DNA of 40,814 nucleotides from a virus. A program made the translations under genes and the position numbers. Below the pieces are notes generated by a model. It had not been told where the DNA came from. It saw only the letters and a list, made by a program, of their open reading frames with translations, and ran no database searches. The DNA lies in the IMG/VR virus record IMGVR_UViG_3300005917_000010, positions 1 through 40,814 of that record; one strand, written 5' to 3'. Below are positions 30,457 to 39,511 of the stretch, piece after piece (positions within the stretch are counted from its first letter, which is position 1; every line of letters begins with the position of its first letter).

Positions 30457-31473
30457 ATGTTGAAGCCTAATCAGGGACGGATCATCAAGGACTGGTCACT
30501 GGTCGATCCCGCAAAGCCCGAATCTATCGCTCAGTTCTACGGTGCGATGGATTACTTCATGAGAGCACCGGAACTTCCAGAGATCAAGGGCGCGATTCAG
30601 CACTACGCACTCGAGGGTGACTTCCCCGATGCACAGCGCGAAATCCTGCTCAAGACTCTCGTGGCCCCCGGTGACTATGACACTGCATACGAAGAGGTCT
30701 TCGCCATCCGTGACTACACGGGGACAAGGGCTTCCGGTATGGACCTGCTGGACGTTACCAGCGGAGCGGCAATCGCCAAGGTCGAAAAGGGTAGTCGAGC
30801 CATCATCAACAAGGTCTCAGGAGCAAAGGTCACCATCCCGTTTGTCGATTACGGTGGTGGTCTCGGCTGGGACAAGAACCTGATGTCTGACGGTGACTAC
30901 TGGTCGGTCGAGGATACCGCTATCGCGTTCAGAACTGAGTCGATGCAGGCACGCTCACAGGCGTACTATGACATCATCGACGACCAGACGAACGGTGTCA
31001 CATCAGGACAGGACCTGGCATGGCAGGCTGTTACCCCGGCGTCATACGCGAGCACCAACCGTGATTACAACGCAGTCCGCGATGTGAACACGATCAACGC
31101 CGCGTGTGAAGAGATCATCAGTGACCTCAAAAGTGGCTTCGGTATCACACCGTCGTCTCAGTTCGTTATCCTCGCGCCGAACACGCTTAAGGTGCGTTTG
31201 ACGCAGGCTCTCGGAATCACCAATCAGCAGTTGGCTGGTGCCGCCACGTATCTCGGATACAACGTCAAACTGGTCACCAGTCTCATGCTTGCTGAATCTG
31301 ATGAATACTACGTGTGTCTGCCCGGTCGTAAGACCGTCGGTGGATACCGTCAGGACCTTACCATGACTCCACTCGCTGATCCTCTGGCGAACCTTGAGGG
31401 TGCCGTGGGATGGATGCGCTTCGCTGGCGCAATTGGCGAGGAAAAGCAATTCCAGCGTTGCTCGATTTCGTAG
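30457..31473 (+). CDS. Major capsid protein (HK97 fold expected)
   Basis: 338 residues after a strong AGGAAAGGAG site. Contains an acidic N-terminal arm, a spine-helix-like region, VTIPFVDYGGGLGWDKNLM, and a C-terminal PLADPLANLEGAVGWMRFAGAI. The usual order protease/scaffold, decoration, capsid supports it. No obvious delta-domain cleavage site is seen. Followed by a strong hairpin. Confidence 0.8.
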   Translation: MLKPNQGRIIKDWSLVDPAKPESIAQFYGAMDYFMRAPELPEIKGAIQHYALEGDFPDAQREILLKTLVAPGDYDTAYEEVFAIRDYTGTRASGMDLLDVTSGAAIAKVEKGSRAIINKVSGAKVTIPFVDYGGGLGWDKNLMSDGDYWSVEDTAIAFRTESMQARSQAYYDIIDDQTNGVTSGQDLAWQAVTPASYASTNRDYNAVRDVNTINAACEEIISDLKSGFGITPSSQFVILAPNTLKVRLTQALGITNQQLAGAATYLGYNVKLVTSLMLAESDEYYVCLPGRKTVGGYRQDLTMTPLADPLANLEGAVGWMRFAGAIGEEKQFQRCSIS

Positions 31474-31498
31474 ACGCTGACCTGTCCTGATTGAACGG

Positions 31499-31521
31499 GG
31501 GAGGCACAGCCCGTGCCTCCC
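31499..31521 (+). terminator. Strong hairpin after the capsid gene
   Basis: Perfect 9-bp stem GGGAGGCAC/GTGCCTCCC with loop AGCCC, 26 bp after the capsid stop. There is no T-run, so it likely reduces read-through or stabilises the upstream capsid mRNA rather than fully terminating. Confidence 0.55.
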
Positions 31522-31544
31522 TCAATATCCCCGGAGGATACCTC

Positions 31545-31793
31545 ATGTTCGGAACAATTTTCAAGCTCGCCAAGACCGCCATCCGTGGTAAGAAAACGAT
31601 CATCACCGCCCTCAGTCTCGTTGGCCTCGGTGGTTCCGTTGCAACCGATGTGGTCTCTATTCACGACCCGTATACTCAGGCGGTCGCGTTGATCCTCGTC
31701 GCCCTCTCGTTCATCTTCCAGCGTCTCGGTGCGAAGAACGAGAAACGGGATATCTTCGATGCCCTGGCAGAGGCCCTGAAACCCAAGGAGTAA
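31545..31793 (+). CDS. Small membrane protein, 82 aa
   Basis: Start at 31545 chosen for GGAGG 6 nt upstream. Two hydrophobic helices: ITALSLVGLGGSVATDVV and AVALILVALSFIFQRL, with positive residues between and at the ends, then an acidic helix. This two-TM hairpin resembles class II holins, yet it sits between capsid and connector genes. Could be a holin displaced from the lysis cassette. Confidence 0.6.
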   Translation: MFGTIFKLAKTAIRGKKTIITALSLVGLGGSVATDVVSIHDPYTQAVALILVALSFIFQRLGAKNEKRDIFDALAEALKPKE

Positions 31794-31799
31794 CTACCC

Positions 31800-32249
31800 A
31801 TGTCACTGACCGTCGGAACGAATACGTGGCTATCTCTCGCGGACGCGGAAACGTACATGGTCTTGCGTCTCAATGCGGATGCCGTGTGGAGTGATACCGT
31901 TACGGACGCGACCAAAGAGGCCGCACTGGCAACGGCGTATTTCCAACTGACGAACGATGACCGGTTCGGGTTCCCTGACACCGCCGTGCAGGTGATGGAA
32001 GACGGCCAGTGTGAGCAAGCGTTGTTCCTCCTCCAGAATCAAGGCGACATGGATGCTCGTATGGGCCTCCGTGCACAGGGCGTGAAGTCGTCCACTGTCG
32101 TAGGTGAATCCTACGCGGATACGGACGGGACGTTGCCGGTCCCGGTCTCTCCACGTGTGCAGAACCTTCTCAAGGATTACGGTACGCAGAATAGCGTCAT
32201 GGGTTCGGTGAACCTGCTAGGTGCTTGGAATACGGATGAATTGTCATGA
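31800..32249 (+). CDS. Head-tail connector (DnaT_2-like / gp6-like adaptor)
   Basis: 149 residues. SLADAETYMVLR and AYFQLTNDDRFGFPDT, then EQALFLLQ, match the helical phage head-completion proteins that databases call DnaT-like or gp6-like. Located directly after the head genes and coupled by ATGA to the minor capsid gene, as expected for a connector that docks under the portal. Confidence 0.65.
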   Translation: MSLTVGTNTWLSLADAETYMVLRLNADAVWSDTVTDATKEAALATAYFQLTNDDRFGFPDTAVQVMEDGQCEQALFLLQNQGDMDARMGLRAQGVKSSTVVGESYADTDGTLPVPVSPRVQNLLKDYGTQNSVMGSVNLLGAWNTDELS

Positions 32250-33067
32250 ATCAGACAGACAGGGCGGTCTCGGAACTTCATAAAGCATACCGGACATCCC
32301 GGAGACGGCTTGCTAAGATCGCCGCGTCTGCTGACAGTACACCGATCAAGGTCCAGCGGAGCCGTGAACTGATCCGGCAGATCAACGTGGAGGTGCGGAG
32401 GCTCAATGATGTTTCCGCTGTCGTGTCGAAGGCCGCAATCTCTGACGCATACGGAGTAGCAGCAGCGAAGACCGCACGGGTTGTCAGTGAGACGGCCAAC
32501 ATGGGTGCCCGGATTCATACCAGTGCGGTTAGCAATCTGGTCCTCGGTATGACTGACGACCTGACGGAAGCGAACGCCGCCGTCGGAAGATTTTACAAAG
32601 GCGCGGTGCGGATCAGTCAGCAGAAGATCGTCACGGACAAACTACTCAGTCAGAAGGTGGCGCAGGGCCTTATCGAAGGCGAGACCCGCAAGGGCGTTTC
32701 CAACTCCATCTATGATGCCATGAAAAAGCGTATAGGAGCTGGACAGACGCTCAGGATCAACGGAAGGAACTATAACCCGTATAAGTATTCAGAGACGGTA
32801 GCGAGGACGCGAACACGTGAGGCATCCAGCAACGGGACGATCAACACGGCACTTGAATTGGGTATGGACCTCGTGCGGGTCTCGGACCATGAGAATCCAT
32901 CTGATATATGTGTCCCGTTCGCCGGGAACATCTATTCAATCAGCGGGTCAAGTAAAGAGTATCCGAGATTAACCGAATACCCTCCATACCATCCTAACTG
33001 TAAACACACAGTTAGTGCTATTGATGAAGGAACGGAACGAGAACGCGAGAAAGAGGCCGCCAGATGA
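32246..33067 (+). CDS. Minor capsid / head morphogenesis protein (Mu gpF-like)
   Basis: 273 residues. Mostly helical, ending in CVPFAGNIYSISGSS...YPPYHPNCKHTVSAI, the signature His/Cys cluster of the phage head-morphogenesis (SPP1 gp7/Mu gpF) family. Present in a few copies inside the head and needed for DNA ejection or assembly. ATGA-coupled on both sides. Confidence 0.8.
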   Translation: MNQTDRAVSELHKAYRTSRRRLAKIAASADSTPIKVQRSRELIRQINVEVRRLNDVSAVVSKAAISDAYGVAAAKTARVVSETANMGARIHTSAVSNLVLGMTDDLTEANAAVGRFYKGAVRISQQKIVTDKLLSQKVAQGLIEGETRKGVSNSIYDAMKKRIGAGQTLRINGRNYNPYKYSETVARTRTREASSNGTINTALELGMDLVRVSDHENPSDICVPFAGNIYSISGSSKEYPRLTEYPPYHPNCKHTVSAIDEGTEREREKEAAR

Positions 33068-33378
33068 TGAAGGTCTATATGCAGGACACGGTGACGCTCC
33101 TGGATACCGCGACTGATAAATACGGCGAACCGGGTGTGGTGACGGAAACGACCGCGGATGCCCGTGTCCAGTATGAGCAGAAACTGGTCCAGCTTGCTAC
33201 CGGGGAGAAGGTCCAGTCGATGGCAGCAATTCACTTTGCGGGAGATCCAGCGGTCACGTTGAATACCCGCGTCCTCCTGCCCGGAGAAACAACCACGGAT
33301 GGGAACGGTCACCAGATACTCCAGATCACCAAGCGTGCAGACTTTCAGATACGCGGTATCAAGGTGCGGATCGCATGA
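33064..33378 (+). CDS. Head-tail stopper/neck protein
   Basis: 104 residues, beta-rich (KVYMQDTVTLLDTATDKYGEPGVV; TRVLLPGETTTDGNG). Size, fold content and position match the SPP1 gp16/HK97 stopper family (head-tail connector II). ATGA overlaps on both sides. Assignment rests mainly on order. Confidence 0.6.
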   Translation: MMKVYMQDTVTLLDTATDKYGEPGVVTETTADARVQYEQKLVQLATGEKVQSMAAIHFAGDPAVTLNTRVLLPGETTTDGNGHQILQITKRADFQIRGIKVRIA

Positions 33379-33806
33379 GCAAGGACGTTATGGCCGAAGC
33401 CATGAAGGGTCTCGACCGTGCTGAAAAGGCGTTGTGGAAGGAACTCGAAAGAGGTGCCGCGATTGCCGGTATGCAGTGGATTGATGACGCGGTGAACAAA
33501 CAGCCGTCCGTCCCGCTCAAGGAAGGCACCCTGAGAGGCTCCGGGAGCGTCCACGTCAAAGGCAAATACATCGGCGGTATAAAGGGCGAGAAGGACGGAA
33601 CACCGAACCTCGGAAACGTCCCGCACCCCAAGGTTCTCCTGACCGTTGGGTTCAATGCTCCGTATGCTGCACGACAGCATGAGGGTGTGTCATTCAACTT
33701 CACGGAACCGGGTTCCGGCGCGAAGTTCCTCTCATCCAAAAAGACCATGTACGAAAAGCAGTATATCAAGATCATGTTACGCCCAGTCGTGAAGAGGTTC
33801 AAATGA
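33375..33806 (+). CDS. HK97 gp10-like tail-completion protein
   Basis: 143 residues. N-terminal amphipathic helices (AEKALWKELERGAAIAGMQW), then a basic, beta-rich centre (LRGSGSVHVKGKY) and the common PYAARQHEG motif of HK97 gp10/tail-completion proteins. Lies between neck and tail terminator genes as expected. Confidence 0.75.
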   Translation: MSKDVMAEAMKGLDRAEKALWKELERGAAIAGMQWIDDAVNKQPSVPLKEGTLRGSGSVHVKGKYIGGIKGEKDGTPNLGNVPHPKVLLTVGFNAPYAARQHEGVSFNFTEPGSGAKFLSSKKTMYEKQYIKIMLRPVVKRFK

Positions 33807-35566
33807 TCAAATACCTCGGCAGATTCCTTGAAGATGGTCTCAGTCTGACGGTCGGAACGGACCTGTTCCTCGGGTTCCGTCCCGACGATGCTCCGGTGGA
33901 CTGCGATGTCCTCCTTGAGCGTGAAGGTGGGAGAGCGGAAGCAGCCCCGTTCACGGATCATATTGACTGGCGTGTCCAGATACTCTCACGGGCTGAATCT
34001 TACTTCGTGGCGAAGGCACGTTCACAGGCTGCATTCGACCTGATGCACAGCCAGTGCGGCGTATACTTCCCGGATCCGGATACCAATGAGTTGACGTATC
34101 GATGCAACACGATGTTCGCGGATTCGATACCGCAATTCATCGGGCAGGAGAAACCGGGCGGCGCGTATGAGTGGAGTCTGAACTTCACGATCGGAATTGA
34201 GAGATGGGATCGATCTATTGCTCCGACTCCCCTGCCTCCTGTTACCGAGTTCATGCGGTTGACGTTTGACACGTCCCTTGGTGACGGAACTGTCGTTCTT
34301 CCGCTCCGTGGTACCGTGGATGTGCTTGTGGATTGGGATGATGGGGAGACATCGACGTGGGATACCTCCGCAGACCTGACCCACACCTATGCGGTCGAGG
34401 GTGAATACACCGCGAAGATTCGCGGAACGCTCTCTCAGTTCGGGAAGACGACGGCGTGGACCGGAGTGGAGCAGTTGACGGAATGCACGACGTTTGGCGG
34501 TCTTGGTCTCGTCGCCCTTCCGGGTGCCTTCCGGGACGCTGTGAACCTGACCGTTATCCCAGACTCGACCGCCTCCACTAGTCTCTACTCGATATCGTAT
34601 ATGCTCAACGGTGCGACGGCGTATAACGGCGTGGAAATGGCATCGTGGGATATTTCACCTCTGTCTGACGCAACGTTCTGCTTGGACGGCTCAGGAGTCA
34701 CCACGGCAAGCTGGAACCAAGTCCTCATCGGCTTTGCTAATCAGGCGTATATCGCGGGCGGGGTCCCGGCAAGTGTCACGTTTGGTGCGTTAGGGATCAC
34801 GAGCGACTGGACTACCTACCCCGGCAGTGGGCAGTTTACGAATGCGGTCGATGCACATAACTATCTAGCGAATACGGCCTTGTGGACCCTGACGGATACC
34901 GTTAGTAGGTTCTACAGCCTCACATTCGATGGTGACGACTACGTGGTCACATCTGATATCTGGCCTGGTGCCGCAGATGGCACGGCCCTCTCAGCATTCG
35001 CGTGGGTGAAAGCGACCTCCGGTATACTGATGGCACAATACACTGACCGAGCATGGTTAATATCTGATACCTACGTTATTATCTCAGACAATGGGGATTA
35101 CGCTGGCCACGCCAAGCGGTATAATTTTGCTACCTCATACCAAGATGGAGATTGGCATCATGTGGGCTATACATGGGGTGCCAGTACGCTCACCTTGTAT
35201 ATAGATGGGGTTGACGCGACCGGTGAGAAGGTTTTGGATGCGGCAATAAGCGTCGTGAACGTTACACCGCAGGTCTTGGTCATTGGTGGGCAAACTCTAG
35301 CAGGAGTTAATTTTGTTGGTACGGGCACTGCCGTTAACATATTCCCGATCTCATTGACACAAGTGCAGGTACAGACACTTATGGTAGAGACCGATCCAAC
35401 AGGTACGTCCGTCTCATATCCCATGCTCCCCGGTTCCGGGCAGACGTGCACCGACAAGTCCGGTAACGGCAATGATGGGCAACTTGGTTCAACCGACGGA
35501 GCGGACAGCAACGATCCAACGTGGGAAGGACCATACACCGAGATCACGAGTGGAGGTCCGCAGTAA
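33803..35566 (+). CDS. Tail terminator fused to PKD-like and LamG modules
   Basis: 587 residues. 1-136 look like a tail terminator/minor capsid fold (HIDWRVQILSRAESYFVAKARSQAAFDL). 150-220 carry VDVLVDWDDGETSTW ... HTYAVEGEYTAKIRG, a PKD-like sandwich of the kind found before BspA-type repeats; 220-365 are an irregular beta region. 370-560 are a LamG/concanavalin-like lectin (DGDWHHVGYTWGASTLTLYIDG). The LamG DNA (about 34910-35530) is more AT-rich with different codon choice. Terminators are normally ~140 aa, so the lectins would decorate the head-tail joint. Confidence 0.75.
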   Translation: MIKYLGRFLEDGLSLTVGTDLFLGFRPDDAPVDCDVLLEREGGRAEAAPFTDHIDWRVQILSRAESYFVAKARSQAAFDLMHSQCGVYFPDPDTNELTYRCNTMFADSIPQFIGQEKPGGAYEWSLNFTIGIERWDRSIAPTPLPPVTEFMRLTFDTSLGDGTVVLPLRGTVDVLVDWDDGETSTWDTSADLTHTYAVEGEYTAKIRGTLSQFGKTTAWTGVEQLTECTTFGGLGLVALPGAFRDAVNLTVIPDSTASTSLYSISYMLNGATAYNGVEMASWDISPLSDATFCLDGSGVTTASWNQVLIGFANQAYIAGGVPASVTFGALGITSDWTTYPGSGQFTNAVDAHNYLANTALWTLTDTVSRFYSLTFDGDDYVVTSDIWPGAADGTALSAFAWVKATSGILMAQYTDRAWLISDTYVIISDNGDYAGHAKRYNFATSYQDGDWHHVGYTWGASTLTLYIDGVDATGEKVLDAAISVVNVTPQVLVIGGQTLAGVNFVGTGTAVNIFPISLTQVQVQTLMVETDPTGTSVSYPMLPGSGQTCTDKSGNGNDGQLGSTDGADSNDPTWEGPYTEITSGGPQ

Positions 35567-35835
35567 TGGTCATATGGCACAAGACCAGCAAGTATGAGAA
35601 CGTCGCGTCGCGGTACAGGAATGACGCTATGGACTGCGTTGTCCCGACGGGGTGCGTAGTATCCCTTGGGGTTCCGAAGGTCTACACGAGGCCCGATGGA
35701 GTTCTCATGGCGGTGTACGCAGACAGCCGGTTCCTACCACCGCGACCCGGTCCTGAATACCTTCAGCTTGCCCACGGGGAAGATATTCCCGATGATTGGG
35801 TGGAACAGATACCTGACGAATACGACATAGACTGA
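35566..35835 (+). CDS. Hypothetical protein, 89 aa
   Basis: Start at 35566 chosen for GGAGG upstream and TAATG overlap with the previous stop. Small, Pro-rich C-terminus (PPRPGPEYL) and acidic end. No family recognised; likely a small virion or assembly protein from position between tail terminator and tube. Confidence 0.55.
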   Translation: MVIWHKTSKYENVASRYRNDAMDCVVPTGCVVSLGVPKVYTRPDGVLMAVYADSRFLPPRPGPEYLQLAHGEDIPDDWVEQIPDEYDID

Positions 35836-35849
35836 AAAGGAGGTCCATC

Positions 35850-36437
35850 GTGGCATTCTACTTTTACGACGCTGGACAGGCCGATCTGATTCTCGACGAC
35901 GTGACGACCATCTCCTGCATGGGGGAGATTGAGTTCGAGACCTCCGAAAAGGAGACTCTGAAGATCAAGAAGAACGCCAGCGGAGATACCCCGACTGACA
36001 GCATCGCTCAGGGCACTGAAGCGTGGATGCGGTTCAATATGATCGCCTCCGCGACTATTGCGGCTCCGACGGTGGATACTACGCTGGAAACGCTGGCGAA
36101 GTTCGGTGCGGCTGGAGTGTTCAGTGCCACCGCTGCTGAGACTGCGTACATCCATGCAAATGCGGCGGGGGTCAAGGATTCCAGCAGGACGTTCTCATTC
36201 ACGCTCAAGCCTTACGACAACGGGGTGGTGACTCCTCTGAACGCCGATGCTGAAACCACGCAAGAGGGTCTATCGTATAAACACATCATCATCCCGACTG
36301 GAGCGGTCCGTGTACTAGACCCTATCGCGTTCAAGATCGATGAACAGCGTGGACTCCGGGTCGAAGTGCAGGCACTACTGAGTACCTCAACGGGATTCAT
36401 CTGGACAACCGGGGTTAACCCGGCTGCAGAAGAGTAG
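35850..36437 (+). CDS. Major tail tube protein, paralogue 1
   Basis: 195 residues from GTG after AAGGAGG. Beta-rich; N-terminal FYDAGQADL and later TAAETAYIHANAAGVKDSSRTF, IIPTGAVRVLDPIAFKI, and VEVQALLS...WTTGVNPA. Follows the tail-terminator gene, before the assembly chaperones. A second gene of the same family follows, so either one is the tube and the other a minor variant, or both mix in the tube. Confidence 0.75.
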   Translation: MAFYFYDAGQADLILDDVTTISCMGEIEFETSEKETLKIKKNASGDTPTDSIAQGTEAWMRFNMIASATIAAPTVDTTLETLAKFGAAGVFSATAAETAYIHANAAGVKDSSRTFSFTLKPYDNGVVTPLNADAETTQEGLSYKHIIIPTGAVRVLDPIAFKIDEQRGLRVEVQALLSTSTGFIWTTGVNPAAEE

Positions 36438-36449
36438 GAGTAACAGTAT

Positions 36450-37070
36450 ATGGCCAATTTTCATTTCTTTGATGCTGGAACGGCTGACCTGTCTGTCGTC
36501 GCACTGTTCGGCGAAGCGGAAACGCCTGTCGCTCATAACATATTCATGGCGAATGATAGTGAGATATCGTTCGAGTATGACGACGTTCTCGCCGGTGAGA
36601 TTGAGCAGTACGAACACGGGAAGACCGCCGTGGACCGTATGTATGCGGGATCAACCTGCAAGCTCACATTCAAGATGCGCGAGGTGAAACTCGTGCTTAC
36701 ACCGTTCACCGACAAGACACTGGAAGCGATAGCAGAGATGTCCGGGAAAGCCACAGTCAGTGCGGTCGCGGAAGAAACTGCATACACGCAGCAAAATCCG
36801 GCGGGCGTTTCTGGTCTGGCCCGTAAGCTTGCATGGACGCTCACACCGCGTGACGAGGGCGCAGCATCCGACGTTGCCAACAAGACCATTATCATCCCTC
36901 GTGGTGTCCCGAGGATCATAGGGTCTCCCATGCAGTTCATGGCAGACACCGTGGCAAATCGGGGCATTGAAGTCGAGGTCGAAGGCTTGCTGATGAGCGA
37001 ATTGCTCACTATCGGCACCGTGGAAAGCACGTACAACTATCTCTGGAAAACTGGAGTAAACGCAGCATGA
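36450..37070 (+). CDS. Major tail tube protein, paralogue 2
   Basis: 206 residues; starts with NFHFFDAGTADLS and shares with paralogue 1 the order AEETAYTQQNPAGV, LTPRDEGAA, TIIIPRGVPRIIGSPM, and VEVEGLL...WKTGVNAA. Protein identity is moderate, so the duplication is old. Coupled by ATGA to the chaperone gene. Confidence 0.75.
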   Translation: MANFHFFDAGTADLSVVALFGEAETPVAHNIFMANDSEISFEYDDVLAGEIEQYEHGKTAVDRMYAGSTCKLTFKMREVKLVLTPFTDKTLEAIAEMSGKATVSAVAEETAYTQQNPAGVSGLARKLAWTLTPRDEGAASDVANKTIIIPRGVPRIIGSPMQFMADTVANRGIEVEVEGLLMSELLTIGTVESTYNYLWKTGVNAA

Positions 37071-37450
37071 CTGATACTGTATTCAATGCGAACGAATTGG
37101 CCGAGAGCGTTACGGAGCCAATCCAGCTACTCATCGACGGGACGGTCTACACCGTCGGCAAGATCAATGACGCGACACTCAAGCGCAACGCGAAGGATGA
37201 GGACGCAATCCTCGCGGCAGATGACGCTGAGGAGGCTGGTCTGCTCCAGCGGTCCATCGCTCGTCTCGTCAACGTGGACCCGGTAGTATTTGCGGAGACG
37301 GAGGTCTTCACGCTACGGTGTGCGTTCCTGTTCATTATGGGAGATACGGAACGGCAGATGACGTGCGTTTCTGAAGCAGTAAAAAAAAGACTGCACAGAT
37401 CGGATTCATCTGCACCAATCTCCCTGGACTCTTCAGATACAAAGACCTGA
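37067..37450 (+). CDS. Tail assembly chaperone G (zero-frame product)
   Basis: 127 residues, acidic, alpha-rich (ESVTEPIQLLIDGTVYTVGKI; LKRNAKDEDAILAADDAEEAG), ATGA-coupled to the tube gene. It ends with a serine-rich tail after a run of A residues. Position directly before the tape measure and the frameshift signal near its end mark it as the lambda G counterpart. Confidence 0.8.
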   Translation: MTDTVFNANELAESVTEPIQLLIDGTVYTVGKINDATLKRNAKDEDAILAADDAEEAGLLQRSIARLVNVDPVVFAETEVFTLRCAFLFIMGDTERQMTCVSEAVKKRLHRSDSSAPISLDSSDTKT

Positions 37451-37644
37451 TCGACATGGAGTACCGAGAGGTCGCTGCGTGGGAGCGTGAAGCGAATCTG
37501 GCGTTCCTGCGGAGCCTCGCGCATGATGCGTCTATGGCCGGTGACCAGAGGACGGCTGCGTTGACTCAGTTCAAGATCCGAAAGCTGGAAGTGGGAGCCG
37601 CAACCGCCAACCTTGAACAGTCTGCCTCGATAGGGAGTGAATGA
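37067..37644 (+). CDS. Tail assembly chaperone GT (product of -1 frameshift)
   Basis: Slipping one base back on the A-run at 37381-37387 joins the G frame to the -1 frame and gives a 192-residue protein ending at 37644. The -1 frame is open across the join: after AVKK the product continues KTAQIGFICTNLPGLFRY into DMEYREVAAWEREANL, and the T part has no good ribosome site of its own. GT binds the tape measure and recruits tail-tube subunits; a ratio of G to GT is set by the frameshift in lambda and many siphoviruses. Confidence 0.85.
37381..37412 (+). promoter_or_regulatory. Programmed -1 ribosomal frameshift signal
   Basis: Zero-frame codons read gtA AAA AAA aga, matching the heptamer A AAA AAA (37381-37387). 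After an 8-nt spacer comes a small hairpin CAGAT/ATCTG (37396-37412, 7-nt loop). Slippery run, spacing and hairpin all fit. Confidence 0.85.
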
Positions 37645-37645
37645 C

Positions 37646-39508
37646 ATGGCCTTTTTCGCTGGTGGGATATATCAGGAACTCGACCTGAAAGGCAACTGGA
37701 AAAAGGAGTTCAAGAAAGCTCGCGCAGAGGGGAAATCTTTCGGGTCAGTCATCAAATCGAACACGAAACTGGTCAAAGGTCTCGGAGTCTCACTGGCCGC
37801 AATGGGCACCGCCGCGCTGGTCGCCCTCCGCAAGATCGCACTTGATACCGCCGCCATCGGTGATGACTTCGACAAGATGGCTGGACGGACCGGAGAGACG
37901 GTCGAAACGCTCTCTGCTCTCGGATTCGCGGCTACACAATCCGGTGCCTCACTCCAGAACCTCGAACAAGCATTCATCCGCATGACCTCCCGTATGGACA
38001 TGGCTCGGCAGGGGACAAACGAAACGTCCAAGGCGTATGCGAAACTTGGCGTTGATGTCGTTGATTCCGACGGCAAACTCCGCAAGGCTTCCGACGTGCT
38101 GCTGGACGTTTCAGATGCCCTCGTGAAGATGACCAGCGAAGCGGAGAAGGCCGCGATGGCTGGCCTGACCATCGGTCGTCGGATGGGTCCACAGCTTCTC
38201 CCAATGCTGAATCAGGGTTCCGCCGGGATCAGGGAGATGATGGAGCGTGCGAAGGAACTCGGCTCTGTCTGGTCAACGCTGGACGCGAAGACCGCCGCAA
38301 AGTTCGTGGATTCCATGGATGAACTGACACGCGCAACGGACGCGATGAAGGTCTCCGTTGGGCTGAAGCTACTCCCGACAATGACCGACTTCGTGGATGT
38401 CCTCACAGACCTCGCAACCGTGTCAGACAAGATCGACGTGAGTTGGATGACTGCGTTCGCATTGTTTGACCCATTTGTCAGTGTTTTTGATGCAGCCGGT
38501 ATCACGAAGGCTCTTGCAGAAGCGAAGAAACTGCGTGAAGACAAGGCTTTCGCGGCATTGGATGATGTCGGGAAACTACAGAAGCAGATTCAGGATACAC
38601 GAGAGGACGAAAGCAAGGCATTCAATAACCTCATGACTGCGGTTAAAGCTGATGATGCAAAGCTGATCGCCAGCTACTCCCAGAGTATGGTTGATGCCCA
38701 GATACTCCGCGACGGATTGACGAAACTCCTTGAGTTCAAGCAGGAAGACGTGGTAAAGGAACCGGTTAAGCTTGTCAGCGGCCCATTTATCTATGACCAA
38801 GACAAGCCCGGAGACCTCAGTGACAAGGCATACGCGGCTCAGGAGTTCGCAACGGCAGTCCGCGATATCACAACGGCTCAGAAGGAACTCGGAGCGTCCT
38901 CCGATGACCTCAGAGACACCCCGCTGTTCGCTATTGATGAGACACTGCCACGCGCAGAATTGCTTGAGTTCCCCCAGACGTTTGGTGATGAGTGGTTCAA
39001 GGCTCTGAAGAGGGTCCGCAGTTCCCTCCCGACGTTCGAGGATGATATCGCGATGACTATGCAGGGCGTGAGGATGGATGCCGGGCAGAACTTCAGGACC
39101 ATGTTCGATGATCTGATCGCCGGTGAGAAGTCAGCGACTCAGATTATGCAGGATATGTTCAGTCGGATGATCGACAGTATGATATCCCGTATGCTGGACC
39201 TTCAGGCGTACCGCATGGCAGACTGGATGTTTGGTGAGGGGCCTGGATTGTTCGTGAAAGGTTTGACGGCCTTCATACCGGGGGCAAAGACTACTGAACC
39301 TGCCCCAGAACCTGAACAAGACGTAAGATATAAAAGACCCGCCAGAGGTGGGACATCCCCAGTGAATATCAACGTCACGGTCAACAACAGCACAGGTGAA
39401 CCGATGACAGCCGAAGTTTCACAGGTCGGGCCAGAGGATTATATCATCACGGTTGTTGCTGGTCGAATAGCAACCGATCCACGTTTCAGACAGATAGTCA
39501 GGGGATAG
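37646..39508 (+). CDS. Tape measure protein
   Basis: 620 residues from ATG 37646 (GGGAG 8 nt upstream; GTG 37637 is possible). Begins with a Lys-rich amphipathic helix, one hydrophobic stretch (GLGVSLAAMGTAALVAL, ~47-63), long charged coiled-coil regions with GDDFDKMAGRTGE and AGIREMMERAKELG, and a C-terminal INVTVNNSTGE block and DPRFRQIVRG end. Length would set a tail of roughly 90 nm, using 0.15 nm per residue. Confidence 0.85.
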   Translation: MAFFAGGIYQELDLKGNWKKEFKKARAEGKSFGSVIKSNTKLVKGLGVSLAAMGTAALVALRKIALDTAAIGDDFDKMAGRTGETVETLSALGFAATQSGASLQNLEQAFIRMTSRMDMARQGTNETSKAYAKLGVDVVDSDGKLRKASDVLLDVSDALVKMTSEAEKAAMAGLTIGRRMGPQLLPMLNQGSAGIREMMERAKELGSVWSTLDAKTAAKFVDSMDELTRATDAMKVSVGLKLLPTMTDFVDVLTDLATVSDKIDVSWMTAFALFDPFVSVFDAAGITKALAEAKKLREDKAFAALDDVGKLQKQIQDTREDESKAFNNLMTAVKADDAKLIASYSQSMVDAQILRDGLTKLLEFKQEDVVKEPVKLVSGPFIYDQDKPGDLSDKAYAAQEFATAVRDITTAQKELGASSDDLRDTPLFAIDETLPRAELLEFPQTFGDEWFKALKRVRSSLPTFEDDIAMTMQGVRMDAGQNFRTMFDDLIAGEKSATQIMQDMFSRMIDSMISRMLDLQAYRMADWMFGEGPGLFVKGLTAFIPGAKTTEPAPEPEQDVRYKRPARGGTSPVNINVTVNNSTGEPMTAEVSQVGPEDYIITVVAGRIATDPRFRQIVRG

Positions 39509-39511
39509 GCA

